Shown one piece after another: positions 42,063 through 53,600 of a stretch of 64,000 bases of DNA; position 1 is the stretch's first letter, and each line of letters opens with the position of its first letter. The translations under genes were made by a program, and so were the position numbers. Location: assembly GCA_030144725.1 (NCBI GenBank), contig JASKMD010000008.1:6959153-7023152 (forward strand), written 5' to 3'. Under the pieces are notes generated by a model. It was not told the DNA's origin. It did no database searches and saw nothing but the letters and a program-made list of their open reading frames with translations. The DNA is from Haematococcus lacustris. Taxonomy: Eukaryota; Chlorophyta; Chlorophyceae; Chlamydomonadales; Haematococcaceae.

Positions 42063-45000
42063 CCTAGCCACTGTCAAAGCCCCAGTGAAGGAGAGGGCCA
42101 GGTGGTCTGGGGCAAACACCCGGCCCCTGCTGCAGCAGCCAGCCTCTGGTCCAACCCTACAGCCCTCGCCTTGTATTCGTTGGTCAGCCACTGGCGCAGC
42201 CCTTGCACCTGGCTGGCTGTCCGCTGCGCTAGGTGGTAGTCTACAAACATGTCCTGCGGGCAGCAATAACAGGGGAGGGGGAGGGGGAGGGGGAGGGGGA
42301 GGGGGAGGGGGAGGGGGAGGGGGAGGGGGAGGGGGAGGGGGAGGGGGAGGGGGAGGGGGAGGTCTGGTGCCTCACCTCCACGTAGGTGACTGCCGCCACC
42401 GGCACCTTGTTGTGTGCCAGCACCTCGGGGGCGTACAGGCGGCCCCAGTCCGCCTTGCTGGCCAGCAGCTGCGCGGCCTCCTGGTACGGCCGCAGCCCCG
42501 CAAAGTCTTCAAACATCCTGCAGGCCCAGGGTCACACCCATAATCACTCAGGATCACTCTCAGGGTCACACCCAGGGTCACACCCAAGGTCACACCCAGG
42601 GTCACACCCAGAATCACTCCCAGGACCACACCCAGGGCCAAACCTAGGATAAGTCAGGCGCTGGCAGCAGTGGGGTAGCCAGTGCTGTTGGCTGGGTATT
42701 GCAGCAGTGGGCAGCCAGCATGGCCTCCCGCAGGCGAGGGGACGGCGTGTGTGGCTCTGTTGCCGAGCAGGTGGCTGTCCAGCAGGGACCAGCAGCGTCA
42801 GGCGGGGCCATGCAGTCAGGGCTGTGCTGCATACTGAGCTGCGGCTCCACCCACCATGGGAACACCATCTCACCCAGCAGCATCACCGGCCGGCCTGCAA
42901 ACAGGGGCCAGGGTGGCAGTGGCAGTGGCAGTGGCAGTGGGAGCGTGGGTTACTGAGTGGTGGGGTGGTGCAGGAGTGCTGCACACCACTGGGGGGTGAG
43001 GGGGAAGGTGAGCCGCCCTGGTCCCTGTACCGCAGCGCTGCAGCTGCACAGCGCCAGACTGGCTGCTGCTGGAACGGCTGCTGATGTAATGCAGTCAAGG
43101 GAGCACTCGACTGTGCCTCCCCCTCCCCCTCCCCCTCCCCCCTTTCCTCTGTTCCCCTCCCCCTCACCCACCCTCTGCTGCGGTCTCCACGGCATCAAAC
43201 TCCGACCTGAACTCCTGGTCCAGCACACGCTGAGCCGCCCACTGTGAAGCGGCGCCCTGGCAGTAGATGGACTCGTGCAGCAGCGCGTACTGCGGAGGGG
43301 GGCAGGCAGGGCCAGGGGGAGGCTGGGTGAGGGGGGCAGGCAGGACCCGGGTGAATAGGGGACCGCAGGAGTGAGGGAGTGAGGGAGGGATGGAGAGGCC
43401 AGTGCAGCATACGTGATGTCTGCAGCAATGGGGGGCTGATGGCATGGGGTAAGGGTGCAGCAGCAGCAGCCCCAGTATGCTGTGCAGGGTGTCAGGTGTT
43501 AGGGTCAGCAGGGTCAGGTGTGAGTAGGGGGCGGGGTGTGAGTGGGTGCTGAGGGGGAGGGGTCTGGCTGCTGCCTACCAGGGGGTTGGTGTCCCAGCTC
43601 ATCCAGCTCTCAAATGTCTTGATGAAGCCCGGTGTGACCTCATTGGGGTCACTCGGGTCAAAGAAGGACTCTAGCACGTAGTGAAGGCGCTCAAAGCCTC
43701 CCCCAGTGCCCAGCCCTGCAATGCAGCCAAAAGAGGAAATAGAAGAAGAAGAAGAAGAAGAAGGAGAAGAAGGAGACTACTCCGGCACAACCGGCGTGCG
43801 TTGAGGGAGGAGGTCATCGAGGAGGAGGTCCAGCCTGGAGGGGGCACGGCCGGCTGCCACCACCCAGTTTGGCACTTTAGCAGGGGAGTCCCTGAACCCA
43901 CATCCCTGGCCCCTGCCCTTAGTCTGTAGCTTAAAGCAGCACAGCATCACAGCACCACAGCAACACAACCATACAGCCACACAAGAGCACATGCTCGCAG
44001 CTGAGCGTATCAGCGCTGGCAGCCTGGCAGCCTGGGATGTGTGTGACGGGGCATGGGGTGAGGGCACGACTGGGAGGGGTGGCCGTTAAGGTGGGTGCCT
44101 CACAGCTGGGCTCAAGGGGTGCACATCACTACCTTCAGCGCCCCGCCCCGCCCCGCCCCGCCCCGCCCCGCCCCGCCCCGCCCCGCCCCGCCCCGCCCCG
44201 CCCCGCCCCGCCCCGCCCCGCCTGACAATCCCATGAGCTGGAAGGCCCTGGCTGTGAGGCGGGTGCCGGATGGCAGCAGCAGCCCTCCCCGAGGCTGGGC
44301 AGCCAGGAAGGTGACAATGCGCTGGACCAGGGCCACGTCGTCCGGGAAGCGCGCATAGTAGCGCTGGTTGGCCTGCAACGCCATCCACCAGCCAGTGCCA
44401 CTGCCAGGGTTGCCACCAGCAGCACAGACACGGGCAGGCTGAGGGTCTCAAGAGGGCCTCCAAGCTGCAAGGTGCCGGGCGTTGGAGGCAGTGGGCTGGT
44501 GCTGCAGGGGTTGCTGGGTGCTAGGGGCAGTGGACAACATCAAGTGAGGCAGGAGAGATCTGCTGCTCCTGGCGCTGCTGGTGCTTCTGCGGCGGCAGGT
44601 GTTGCTGTCCAGGCAGGTGTCAGTTTGCTGTGCAGGGTGTGTTGCGCCCTGCCTGTCAACAGGAGGCGCACGTTGAGGACGCGCAGGTAGCAGGCGCGGT
44701 AGACCTCAGTGGCTGAGCAGGCCTGGTCAATGCAAGGCGGGATGCCCCCGGTCAGCAGGACCTCTATCAACCCTGCACACACACACACACACTCTCACAC
44801 TCTCACACACACCATCCTTTAGAACACCGACACATCACACATAGCCACTCCCGCCTGAACCTCTGAACGCGGTCCACCCTAGCCTCGCCCGCCTCCCCCC
44901 TCCCCTCCGTTTGGCCCCGCCCTGCTGGACGCAGCCCTGTCTGACCTAACCCTTGCCTTGCTTGTGCTTGTGTAGTATGTCTATTAAATCACCAGCTCAG

Positions 45001-48000
45001 GACAGCTGCTGCCCTGCCTGCTGCTCTGCCTATTGCCCTGCCTGCTGCCCTGCCTGCTGACCTGCCTGCTGCCCTGCCTGCTGCCCTGCCTGCTGCCCTG
45101 CCTGCTGCCCTGCCTGCTGCTCTGCCTATTGCCCTGCCTGCTGCCCTGCCTGCTGCCCTGCCTGCTGCCCTGCCTGCTGCTCTGCCTATTGCCCTGCCTG
45201 CCGCCCTGCCTGCTGCCCTGCCTGCTGCCCTGCCTATTGCCCTGCCTGCCGCCCTGCCTGCTGCCCTGCCCGCTGCCCTGCCTGCTGCTCTGCCTGCTGG
45301 CCTGCCTGCAGCCCTGGCTGCTGGCCTGACTGCTGGCCTGGCTGCTGGCCTGCCTGCCGCCCTGGCTGCTGGCCTGGCTGCTGGCCTGGCTGCTGGCCTG
45401 GCTGCTGGCTGGCTCCAGCCTACCCTCAGGGGCCAGGGACAGGTAGGTGAGGGCGCAGAAGCCGCCAAAGGACTGCCCCAGCAGCGTCCAGCGTCCCTCA
45501 TAATTGTCCTTGGGCACCAGCAGCTGGCGCACCAGCTCTGCATCACGCACGATGCTGTCGGCCCTGCAGCCAGTCAGGACGAGGGTCAGGCTGTGGGCAG
45601 CATCAGAAGCAGGAGGAGAGCCAGGGGCCGAGGCTGAGGCAGGGGCAGGGCGAGAAACAAATGTGGTAGGAACCTTGGGTTTGTTACTGCTGCTATGCTA
45701 TGCTATGCTATGCTACCCACTTCCGGCAGCTTATCATACACGTTTGCCGGAGCTGTGGGCATAGCCATGGTACAGAGTGATGGTGGTACGGCAGCCATGC
45801 CACCCCCTCAGCCCCTGAGCAGCTTAGTAAAGGAAGCTGGCTCGAGCTGGCTTTGAGGTGCTGAGCGGTGGTGGTGGGCTGCCTTGGCTTGAAGGAAGCA
45901 CGCGGCTTGCCCGGCCAGCCAGCTGCGACAATGGTCAGGTGTTGGCCTGCTTGACCTCACCTCACAGTGAGCTTTCACTCTAGTCTTTTGTCGAGCTTTG
46001 TGGCTGACCTGAAGAAGCTGAGTTATTGTGTAAAGTTGAGCGCATGTCAGTTGCAGGCACTTGTGTCTCTTCTCGAGACAGCTTCAATCAGTGTTAGCCT
46101 CATCTCTGGGCCTCACCTGAAGAAGCTGAGGTAGTGCGCCTGCTGCTCCGGGCTCCTATTCACGCTCAGGTTCTTCACCTGCACACACCACCATGCCCCA
46201 TGCCACCTCAGCACCCACAGCCCCCATGGCAGCGCTGAGTACAGTCACTGTATAGGTCTCTCTTCTTCCCCCTCCTCCACTCCCTGCCCCTCCTACCACC
46301 ACTCCACAACAGCAACAGCTCCCTGCCCTGACTGGCTTGCCCTGGCCTAGTCGCATTTTCACTTCCATTTTTGTTTCCGTTGTGTGGTAACACCTTGGCT
46401 GGTCACACCTTGACCCAGCCCCCTGCCACCCACTGTGATCTGGCTGGAGAGGCCGGTGCCGCGCTGGTCCATGAGCACCACACGGAAGCTGTTCACCGCC
46501 GACTTTATCCACCCTGGGGCACAAGGAGTCATAAGGGGCGCAGGGCCAGCACAGGTGGGGCCAGGGCCTGGGTGGATGGGGCAGCTGGCTCTCACACCAC
46601 TCATCACACTATGAATCAAACCCCTCATCACACCATGAACCACAGTGCAACTCGAATCCCTGGTCACACAATTAACCACACAGCTGCTCTCACTGCTGGT
46701 AACACCACTGATGTCGTGAGCATGTAGGAGCATGAGAATGGAAAACAAAGGCTGGCTAGGAGCTGCTAGCCAGGGCTGGGCATGGCTGTGGGCTGCCCTC
46801 ACCGCTGGCTTCACAGGGTCTAGGGGATTCAAAGCCCGGTCCACCTGGTCAGGCAGGCAGGCAGGCAGGCAGCAGCTAGTCAGGCAGGCAGCCAATCAGT
46901 CAGTCAGGGCACAGCCAGCAGCAGGGGTCCGGTTGCCGCCCCGCCCCGCCCCGCCCCCCGCCCCGCCCCCGCCCCGCCCCGCCCCGCCCCGCCCCGCCCC
47001 GCCCCCGCCCCGCCCCGCCCCGCCCCCGCCCCGCCCCGCCCCGCCCCGCCCCGCCCCGCCCCGCCCCGCCCCCGCCCCGCCCCGCCCCGCCCCGCCCCGC
47101 CCCCCGCCCCCCGCCCCGCCCCGCCCCCGCCCGCCCCGCCCCGCCCCGCCCCGCCCCGCCCCGCCCCGCCCCGCCCCGCCCCGCCCCGCCCCGCCCCGCC
47201 CCGCCCCCCCCCCCGCCCCGCCCCGCCCCGCCCCGCCCCGCCCCGCCCCGCCCCGCCCCGCCCCGCCCCGCCCCCCGCCCCGCCCCGCCCCGCCGCCCCG
47301 CCCCCCGCCCCGCCCCGCCCCGCCCCGCCCCGCCCCCGCCCCGCCCCGCCCCGCCCCGCCCCGCCCCGCCCCGCCCCGCCCCGCCCCGCCCCGCCCCGCC
47401 CCGCCCCGCCCCGCCCCGCCCCGCCCCGCCCCGCCCCGCCCCGCCCCGCCCCGCCCCGCCCCGCCCCGCCCCGCCCCGCCCCGCCCCGCCCCGCCCCGCC
47501 CCGCGCAGCTGACCTTGCAGGAAGAGCAGGTAGGGCAGGTCCTTGCGTGTGGCGTGGCTGGGTGACACCAGCTCCCGCACAAACACCTCCACCTCCCCAG
47601 GGTGCTGCGACACCACACACGCAGACGACCAGCCCTGGTGCAGGCCTGGCTGCACCTCCCTCGGCCGTGCTGCCAGCTGCTACTCCGCCTCCCCCTGGTC
47701 CTGGCCCTGCCACTGCCACTGCCACTGATGCAGCCACTGATGGAGGCACCTGCTCCCAGTGCCAGCTAGCCCTAACCCTTCGCAGCAGACCCCAGGCTGC
47801 CCTCTAGCCCCCACCCCAACCAGCCCCTCCCACCCCCATCGAGCCCCATGGCCCTGCCCGGTCCCTCCCATGCCCCCAGGCCCGATGGCCCTGCCCGGCC
47901 CCCAGGCCTGCTGCACCCACCTCACCGGAGTAGTCCAGAGGGGCCCTGAACACGTGGTTGGTGATGCGCAGCCCCGGCACCTTGCTGCTGCTGCCCACGC

Positions 48001-48031
48001 GGTGCACCCCATTCCGCAAGTTTGCAAACAT
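41863..48031 (-). CDS. Proline iminopeptidase-like alpha/beta hydrolase (peptidase S33)
   Basis: Fourteen exons with consistent phases: 47921-48031, 47514-47604, 46803-46844, 46434-46513, 46117-46178, 45424-45563, 44672-44772, 44222-44372, 43579-43715, 43172-43289, 42855-42894, 42376-42517, 42170-42253, 41863-41943; 459 aa. The family removes N-terminal proline from peptides. Exons 2-3 join to LPYLLFLQGGPGFESPRP (oxyanion HGGPG region). Exon 4 has FRVVLMDQRGTGLSS. Exon 6 has the nucleophile elbow LLGQSFGGFCALTYLS. Later are TGGIPPC, LGTGGGFERLHYVLESFF, GEMVFPWMFEDFAGL and the final TNEYKHTGIRDDGARILERL with the likely catalytic His. ATG 48031 follows a possible acceptor, so an upstream exon with a targeting peptide may exist. 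Two introns (after exons 8 and 13) use GC donors. Confidence 0.88.
42271..42361. repeat. (GGGGGA)n in hydrolase intron
   Basis: About 15 hexamers between the exons at 42253 and 42376. Confidence 0.95.
43741..43880 (-). mobile_element. 5'-truncated non-LTR retrotransposon 3' end
   Basis: GAAGAAGAAG tail on the plus strand, then CTACTCCGGCACAACCGGCG and GTGCGTTGAGGGAGGAGGTC, closely resembling the 3' end of the full element at 19081-19135 (CTACGCCGGTATTCACCGGC, GTGCATTAAGGGAGGAGCT). So a short relative of that element lies in the hydrolase intron between exons 8 and 9. The 5' boundary and target duplication were not resolved. Confidence 0.65.
44139..44221. repeat. (CCCCG)n touching a splice donor
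   Basis: About 16 pentamers that begin (minus strand) exactly at the GC donor of hydrolase exon 8. Confidence 0.95.
45004..45415. repeat. CTGCCTGCTGCC-type minisatellite in hydrolase intron
   Basis: 12-bp-period units (CCTGCCTGCTGC with TATT and CCGC variants) between exons 6 and 7. Long ORFs here are artefacts. Confidence 0.93.
46023..46114. mobile_element. 92-bp insertion with 16-bp duplication
   Basis: Flanked by ACCTGAAGAAGCTGAG at 46007-46022 and 46115-46130. It contains GCATGTCAGTTGCAGGCACT, nearly repeated near 49252-49272. A LINE-length target duplication suggests a short retroposed (SINE-like) insert next to hydrolase exon 5. Confidence 0.6.
46936..47505. repeat. (CCCCG)n, about 110 units, hydrolase intron 2
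   Basis: A long pentanucleotide array with scattered extra C residues, starting 9 bp past the exon 2 donor (minus strand). Strong G-quadruplex potential on the transcribed RNA (GGGGC). Confidence 0.97.
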
Positions 48032-50612
48032 GGGGATCCCGGGCCCTGGGATGTGACATGAGTGAGGGTGGGGTGAGGTGTGACATGTGTGATGTCAGGT
48101 TTGAGTGTGACATGGCTGGTGGTGGTGGGTGTAGTAATCGTATTTCACGCGCACTGGCGTTGGCCCTATCACACGGTCAGCACAGGCTGGGCAGCACATC
48201 CATGACAGGAGCAGGGTAGTGGCGGCAGGGGGGGCACTGCCATACACAATGTGATGAGGCAGGGCCTAGGAGGAGGCGGTGGAGGGGAGCTGCGCCTTCC
48301 TGGTAGTGGCCCCTAGCTTACTGAAGCAGTGCTGCAGCAGCGTGCAGCAGCGTGCAGCAGTGCGGCAGCAGCCCAGCTGCAGACCGCAGACCAGCTCCCA
48401 AACAGGGTCGCCAGGGTCTGCGGCAATGCGCCAGGTGGGGCAACATGTAGGCTGGGCCGCGCTGAGCCCATGCTCTGTGCCCATGCAAACCATGCAAGCA
48501 CGGTCGGGAGCCATGCGTGACCATTAAGCAAGACATGGGATTGAGACAGAGTGCCAGGTAGGCGTCAGTATGTGATCAGTGTGACCAGGATATGCAAGCT
48601 GGAGTGTGAGCGGGCGCATGCCATGTGGGCTCAGAACTGCCCTGACTAACCTGAGCTCTTGCTGCCCTGCCTTGCCTGTCCACTGGTCGCCCTGCCCTCC
48701 TGTCACATGACAGCATGCTAGGATGCTACTGCAGGTTGCATGGCCAGGTCACATAGTAGGGGCCCTGTGGTGTGACAACCCAGCCGAGATATGGCCACCC
48801 AGAGTCTGGGTAAGGTAGATTAAGATAAGCTACAGAATGTGGGTGATTCTTGTAAATCAGTTATACGCCAGGCTAACCAGCAACTTTACCCAGTCAAGCC
48901 AACTGCGCTGAAATGCAGGGAGATGCATGGGGGACCTAGGACGTGATTGGACGGTCAAATGTGGATGCTGGCAGCGTGCATGGCAAACAGCGCCAGCAGC
49001 GGCAGGTGCAAGCTGGGAGCAAGGGGAGCAACCCCCGTACGAACGTACCAGTGGCGCCATCGGCGCCACTCAAGCTTGCGGAGGGCGTCGCGTGCATCCC
49101 CACGCGCCTACGCTTCTGATCGACAGACATCAGAGCGGGCGAGCCCTCAACCGTGCCAGCCATTCTGCGCGTTACCGCTAATACGACATGGGAGGAGCCT
49201 AGGGGATGCAGCGCATTCCAGCGCGCACGCCCGAGCATCGTAGAAAGTTTATCGCATGTCAGTTGTAGGCACTTGTGTTTTTTTTCTCGAGGGCCTCACA
49301 GTTCTCGGTTCACAAGCTTGGAGGCACATAGACTTCGGACCTACGGCTTTCAGAGCATACAAGGCAAGCATCATAATGGCCGACAGCTTATTACCTGTGT
49401 AAGCCATCAATGTCATATGAGGCTGAGGTCGTAGCTTGCTGCTGCTCGCACAACCAGGTTGTGAAAGCTCGCCCACTTCTGAAGGGAGGGAGACGGAGCG
49501 GCTTCCAAATGGCATCACAACCAGTGATGCATAATTCCATGTAATAGTACGTAATTACATGTAATCACACGCGTAAACTGTGTAACTTTGTAACAACTCA
49601 AGTACATATAACTCTGTAATAATGCAATTACATGCCAATTCTTTTGTGGTTACATCTGTATTGTATGTTATTGCACACGTAATTACGTAAATACACAGCG
49701 TAAGGAAGTAAGTAAGTAACTTTGTAACTCTGTAAAGCCGTATCACTGATCACAACAGCGTCTGCTGCCATGCGTGATGTGCACAAAACCGCTAGAGGGA
49801 AGCCGGAGTTCAAGATTGGCCCCTCGCCATGTTCACAGCGATTAGCCTTCGGTGCAAACGTTTGTCCTGCCCGTGCCATGTACACACACCCGGGGTTGAT
49901 CTTTGCTACCTCATCTTGATACCCTGTCTACCGCACCACAGGGATGCATGCTTAGCTTTTACAGGTACTTGCTGCACGTCAGGAGCTCAATGGCAGACCT
50001 GATACTGTTGCATGAGCTGTATCAGCTGCCCTGCAGTTTAGCTGGCTGAGGTCCACGTGTCGTGTCTGACCTGGAGACTGCTGCTACCGACTGATGGCAG
50101 CAGCATGTGCGGATTGCAGCCTGACTCAAATGCATCATACATGTTGGCCAGCAGAACTTACATGAAGGCCTAGGGGAGCTGCAACCCTTCACATCTGCAC
50201 CCTCTCACGCTGCTGCACCCAGTGCTATGCTGATACCCATTGGCACTGATGCCGTTTGCAGTGCCTGGATGAATCGGTGGCAGGAGCGGTGGCTGGCCTA
50301 CATGCAAGACCCTAGAGTTGCAGACATTGTGAACAGGGTGTACACTAAGGAATACACTAGGCTCTTCATGAAGGGCCAGGGGCTGCAGATGCATGAGAAA
50401 CTTGCTAACTTGCGAGATGTGCACATGCAACGTTCAGTGTAAACCAGCATGACCAGAGTTAGGTCGGACAATCATGGTTGGGGTGTTGAGCAGGGGTGAT
50501 GGCTGCAGGTACAGGACAAGGTGAGGAAGTGCAAGGGATGCACACCAGGTGCACAAGGGCACACTGATGTGGATGATGTGCTCCATCTCATCGCTGATTG
50601 CTACTGCAGACC
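48032..50612. other. Intergenic between hydrolase and C2CD3
   Basis: Holds the hydrolase upstream region, a hAT MITE (49522-49748), a dispersed-repeat fragment near 49240-49290 and the C2CD3 3' region (TTACA at 50158-50162, a TGTAA signal on the minus strand). An unassigned plus ORF at 50227-50442 (MLIPIGTDAVCSAWMNRWQE) may be an exon or chance. Confidence 0.4.
49522..49748. mobile_element. 227-bp AT-rich hAT MITE
   Basis: Ends CAGTGATGC and, inverted, CAGTGATAC, with a perfect 8-bp duplication ATCACAAC at 49514-49521 and 49749-49756. The interior is rich in GTAAT / GTAACTTTGTAA motifs, unlike the GC-rich surroundings. Confidence 0.85.
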
Positions 50613-53600
50613 TCAGCTTGCAGTAGAAGGATGTGTAGATTCTGACAGCAGGGACAGCGTGTCGACAGTCTCCATGCCAAGCTGCTGATGGGCGAGGCCA
50701 AGCAGCCGCACCAGGCTGACGAAACCTACTCAAGAGCCCCTGACCTGCTGCTTGAACTCCTCAAACATGGCATCCAGCCTGGCCTGCAAGCTGCCCACCA
50801 CCGCTGCATGGCCACGCCCAGGCTGCAGCCCAGCAGCATCCACAACCACCGCCGCCGCTGCCTCCCCGCCCCACCCTGCGGCCCCTTGAGACCCTGCTGG
50901 CTGCACATCAGGTCCGGGTGCCATGGCCCCAAGGGCTGAGCCTGAGCCCAGGTCTCGGTCAGAGGCTGCTGAGCCCAGCTGATCTGGCCTAGGCCCCTGC
51001 TGCCCTGAAACACTGGCTGTTTCACCACATCCTGCTTCCTCCCCGCTCCTAGGCACACTCCGTGGCAAGTCCTCCTCAGCAGCAAGAGTCCCATGGCTGG
51101 CACTAGGCGACCAAGACGGCGACAGCAGCATGGCAGGGTGCTGGGCTGTGCTGGCACGCAGCCTGCCCACACCTTGCTTGGCCACAGAGAACGCCCACTC
51201 CTCGTTGGGGTGCAGCGCACCCTGACCAGCTCTTCCCCTGCCACGCAAGCTGCTGCTGCTGCCGGGGGGGGGCTGGGCAGGGCTGGCTGGGCCCAGGCCT
51301 GAGCTGTGAGAGTCACTGGGGGTGGGGGGGGCGTCAGCTGCAGCCCGGCTACCACGCCCAGGCCCGCAGTACTCCTCTCTCTGCGTGGCCACTGGGATGC
51401 TGGCCAGCAGCTCATCTGTGTCAGCCTCACTGCTGCTGGCGCCGCCCCAGCAGCCACCCTCACCAGCGCCATCATCACTGCAGCAGCAGCCCAGGCATGT
51501 CCACAGTTGACAACACACATTGCTGGGTGAACAGCAGAGCCAGGCCATGTCCTAGCTTAACAGTCCAGCGGCACTGTTCCACTACACCTCAGGCTTGCAT
51601 TCAGCTCGACAATGTCCACTGCCTGCACTCACCTGCAGGTCTGCACCGCAGCGAGGCGGGCCATGCCCTGAGGCGACACCTCCCCGCCTGGCCCTGGGCC
51701 GACATGCAGCATGCGAGCGCCTCCACCACCAGTCGACACCAGCAGCCCGTCAGCCCACCCTGACATGCTCCCCTCGCCGCTCACCCCCCGCCCCTTACTG
51801 CTGAGGGCAGCAAGCCCCTGCACATTTGCAACTGTCAGTTGGCTGTCGACCCGGAGGGCTGGGGCCTGTGAGCCTAGGCTCTCTGCATGCTGCTGCATAG
51901 GGGGAGGGCTGACCAGACCCCGTCCTGCCACAGCATGGAGTGCAGGTGGGCTGAGCTGAGCTGCAGGGGGGCTGCTGGGCTGCAGGGGCTGGCGTGAGAT
52001 GTCCCACTGCCAGGACCAGGGGTCATGGGCACTGGGTCCTGCTGCCTGCTGCCCCCCAGCCCCTCCTCTGCGCCGGGCACCTGGTGTCTCAGCCTGGGCG
52101 GGTGAGTGGTGCGGCGACAGCTGGGGCTGCTGCAGCCGGTACTGCCACTGGTGCTGCATGATGTCGAGCTCATGCAGCTGGGCCTTCAACTGAGCAGCCA
52201 GCTCTTCATCTGCACAAGCGCTTGGGCTGTTTGCCTCTGGTGAACACGGCTGGCCACCTTGCACGCCATGGCTGGAGCTGCCTTGTGCTCCACTGCGGAG
52301 GGGGTGGGTTGATATGCCTGGAGCCTGTACGCTGCACACAGCGATGTCATCAGTGTCCAGAGCTGGGCTCTGCTGCTGGGCGGCAGGTGTGGATGGGTTT
52401 CCAGGTGTTGGGGTGCGTGCAGTGCTAGAGGTCGAAGGTACATCACCCTGGCCAGGAGTGGGACTAGGGACTTGGTTGCAGAGTAACATGGCTGGGTGCT
52501 GAGGCTGTGGCCTCATCTCTGGCCCTGGGCTGTGACGCTGGCCAGCTTGGCCTGGACTCTCCGGTGCTGGTTCCTGCTCTTGTTGCGCTACAGCGGTGGC
52601 GTTGGGCTGGGTCCGGGGTGGGCTGTGGTGGGGCTTTTGATGGATTGTGAAGGACTCGCAGGGCTGCCAGCAGCTTGCTGCGAGGATCGCGGATGACGGT
52701 CGCGATGGCGGAGACAGCTCCAGCAATGCCTTGACGCGGATACGCGCACCTACGAAGTATTTGGCTCCTGGGTCAATGAGCAGATGCGATCCGCTAAGCC
52801 ACCTGCACAACCCGCGACGAAAAGCAGATCGCTACGCATGGCGAATTTTCATGTATGATTTTTGCATGACTACATGGGAGACAACCCCCGCTCCCGACAC
52901 GGCGCATAGCGCTGATGTTGGCTCACCTAACGTAAACTGATCACGACAGCTTCTGCCCACCTTGCCGCCTGCTTCCTGTCGGCCGCTTGCTGCAGCAGGG
53001 GCGCCAGGTCCACGTCCACATTCCCGACAGCCGTGGTGGTAACGGCATTGCTGTTACTTGGGCCACTCGCCACTGCAGCTGAGCTGTGGGGATGACGTTC
53101 TTGGCTGCGCCACACGACGATCTTGAGGGGGTCATGCAGAAGCGCGCCCAGCAGCTGTGCAGTGACTTGCACCCAGTGCACGCCCACATGGCCCAGGGCG
53201 ACCTGGCTGACCAGAGAGGGGCGTGCCACGGTCGCCCCTGGCAGCTGGGTAACTGACGGCTTGCTGCCTTTGGCTCCATCGTGGGCCATGGCTGGCTTCG
53301 CCACAGTGTCCACCTCCACGCCACTGCCTGCAGGGCAAGCAGGGCATGGCATGGAGCTGCCACCGCTGCATGTTAGCACCTCAGCTGTTATTCAAGAATG
53401 CTGCTCACTCAACCTAAATTTAGCTATTTACCTGCCTGAGCTGAACAATCCAGTGCCCTCTGAAGAGACTGGCACATGTAGCAGACCACCCTTCTGTCGT
53501 GTCTTCATTGTTACTTACTTTGCAGCCACTTTCAGCCACTGTGCGCCACTGTGCTGCCACTTTCAGCCCCACTTTCAGGCACTGTGCTCAGCTGAGCATA

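Noticed and set aside
44984..45550. Single 188-aa ORF covering the hydrolase nucleophile exon and repeats
   Set aside because: Phase and family alignment end the exon at 45424; the Arg/Gln/Ser repeat tail is intronic minisatellite.
46896..47749. 240-280 aa GRGGAG ORFs over the CCCCG array
   Set aside because: Repeat artefact; the real coding part is only the short hydrolase exon at 47514-47604.
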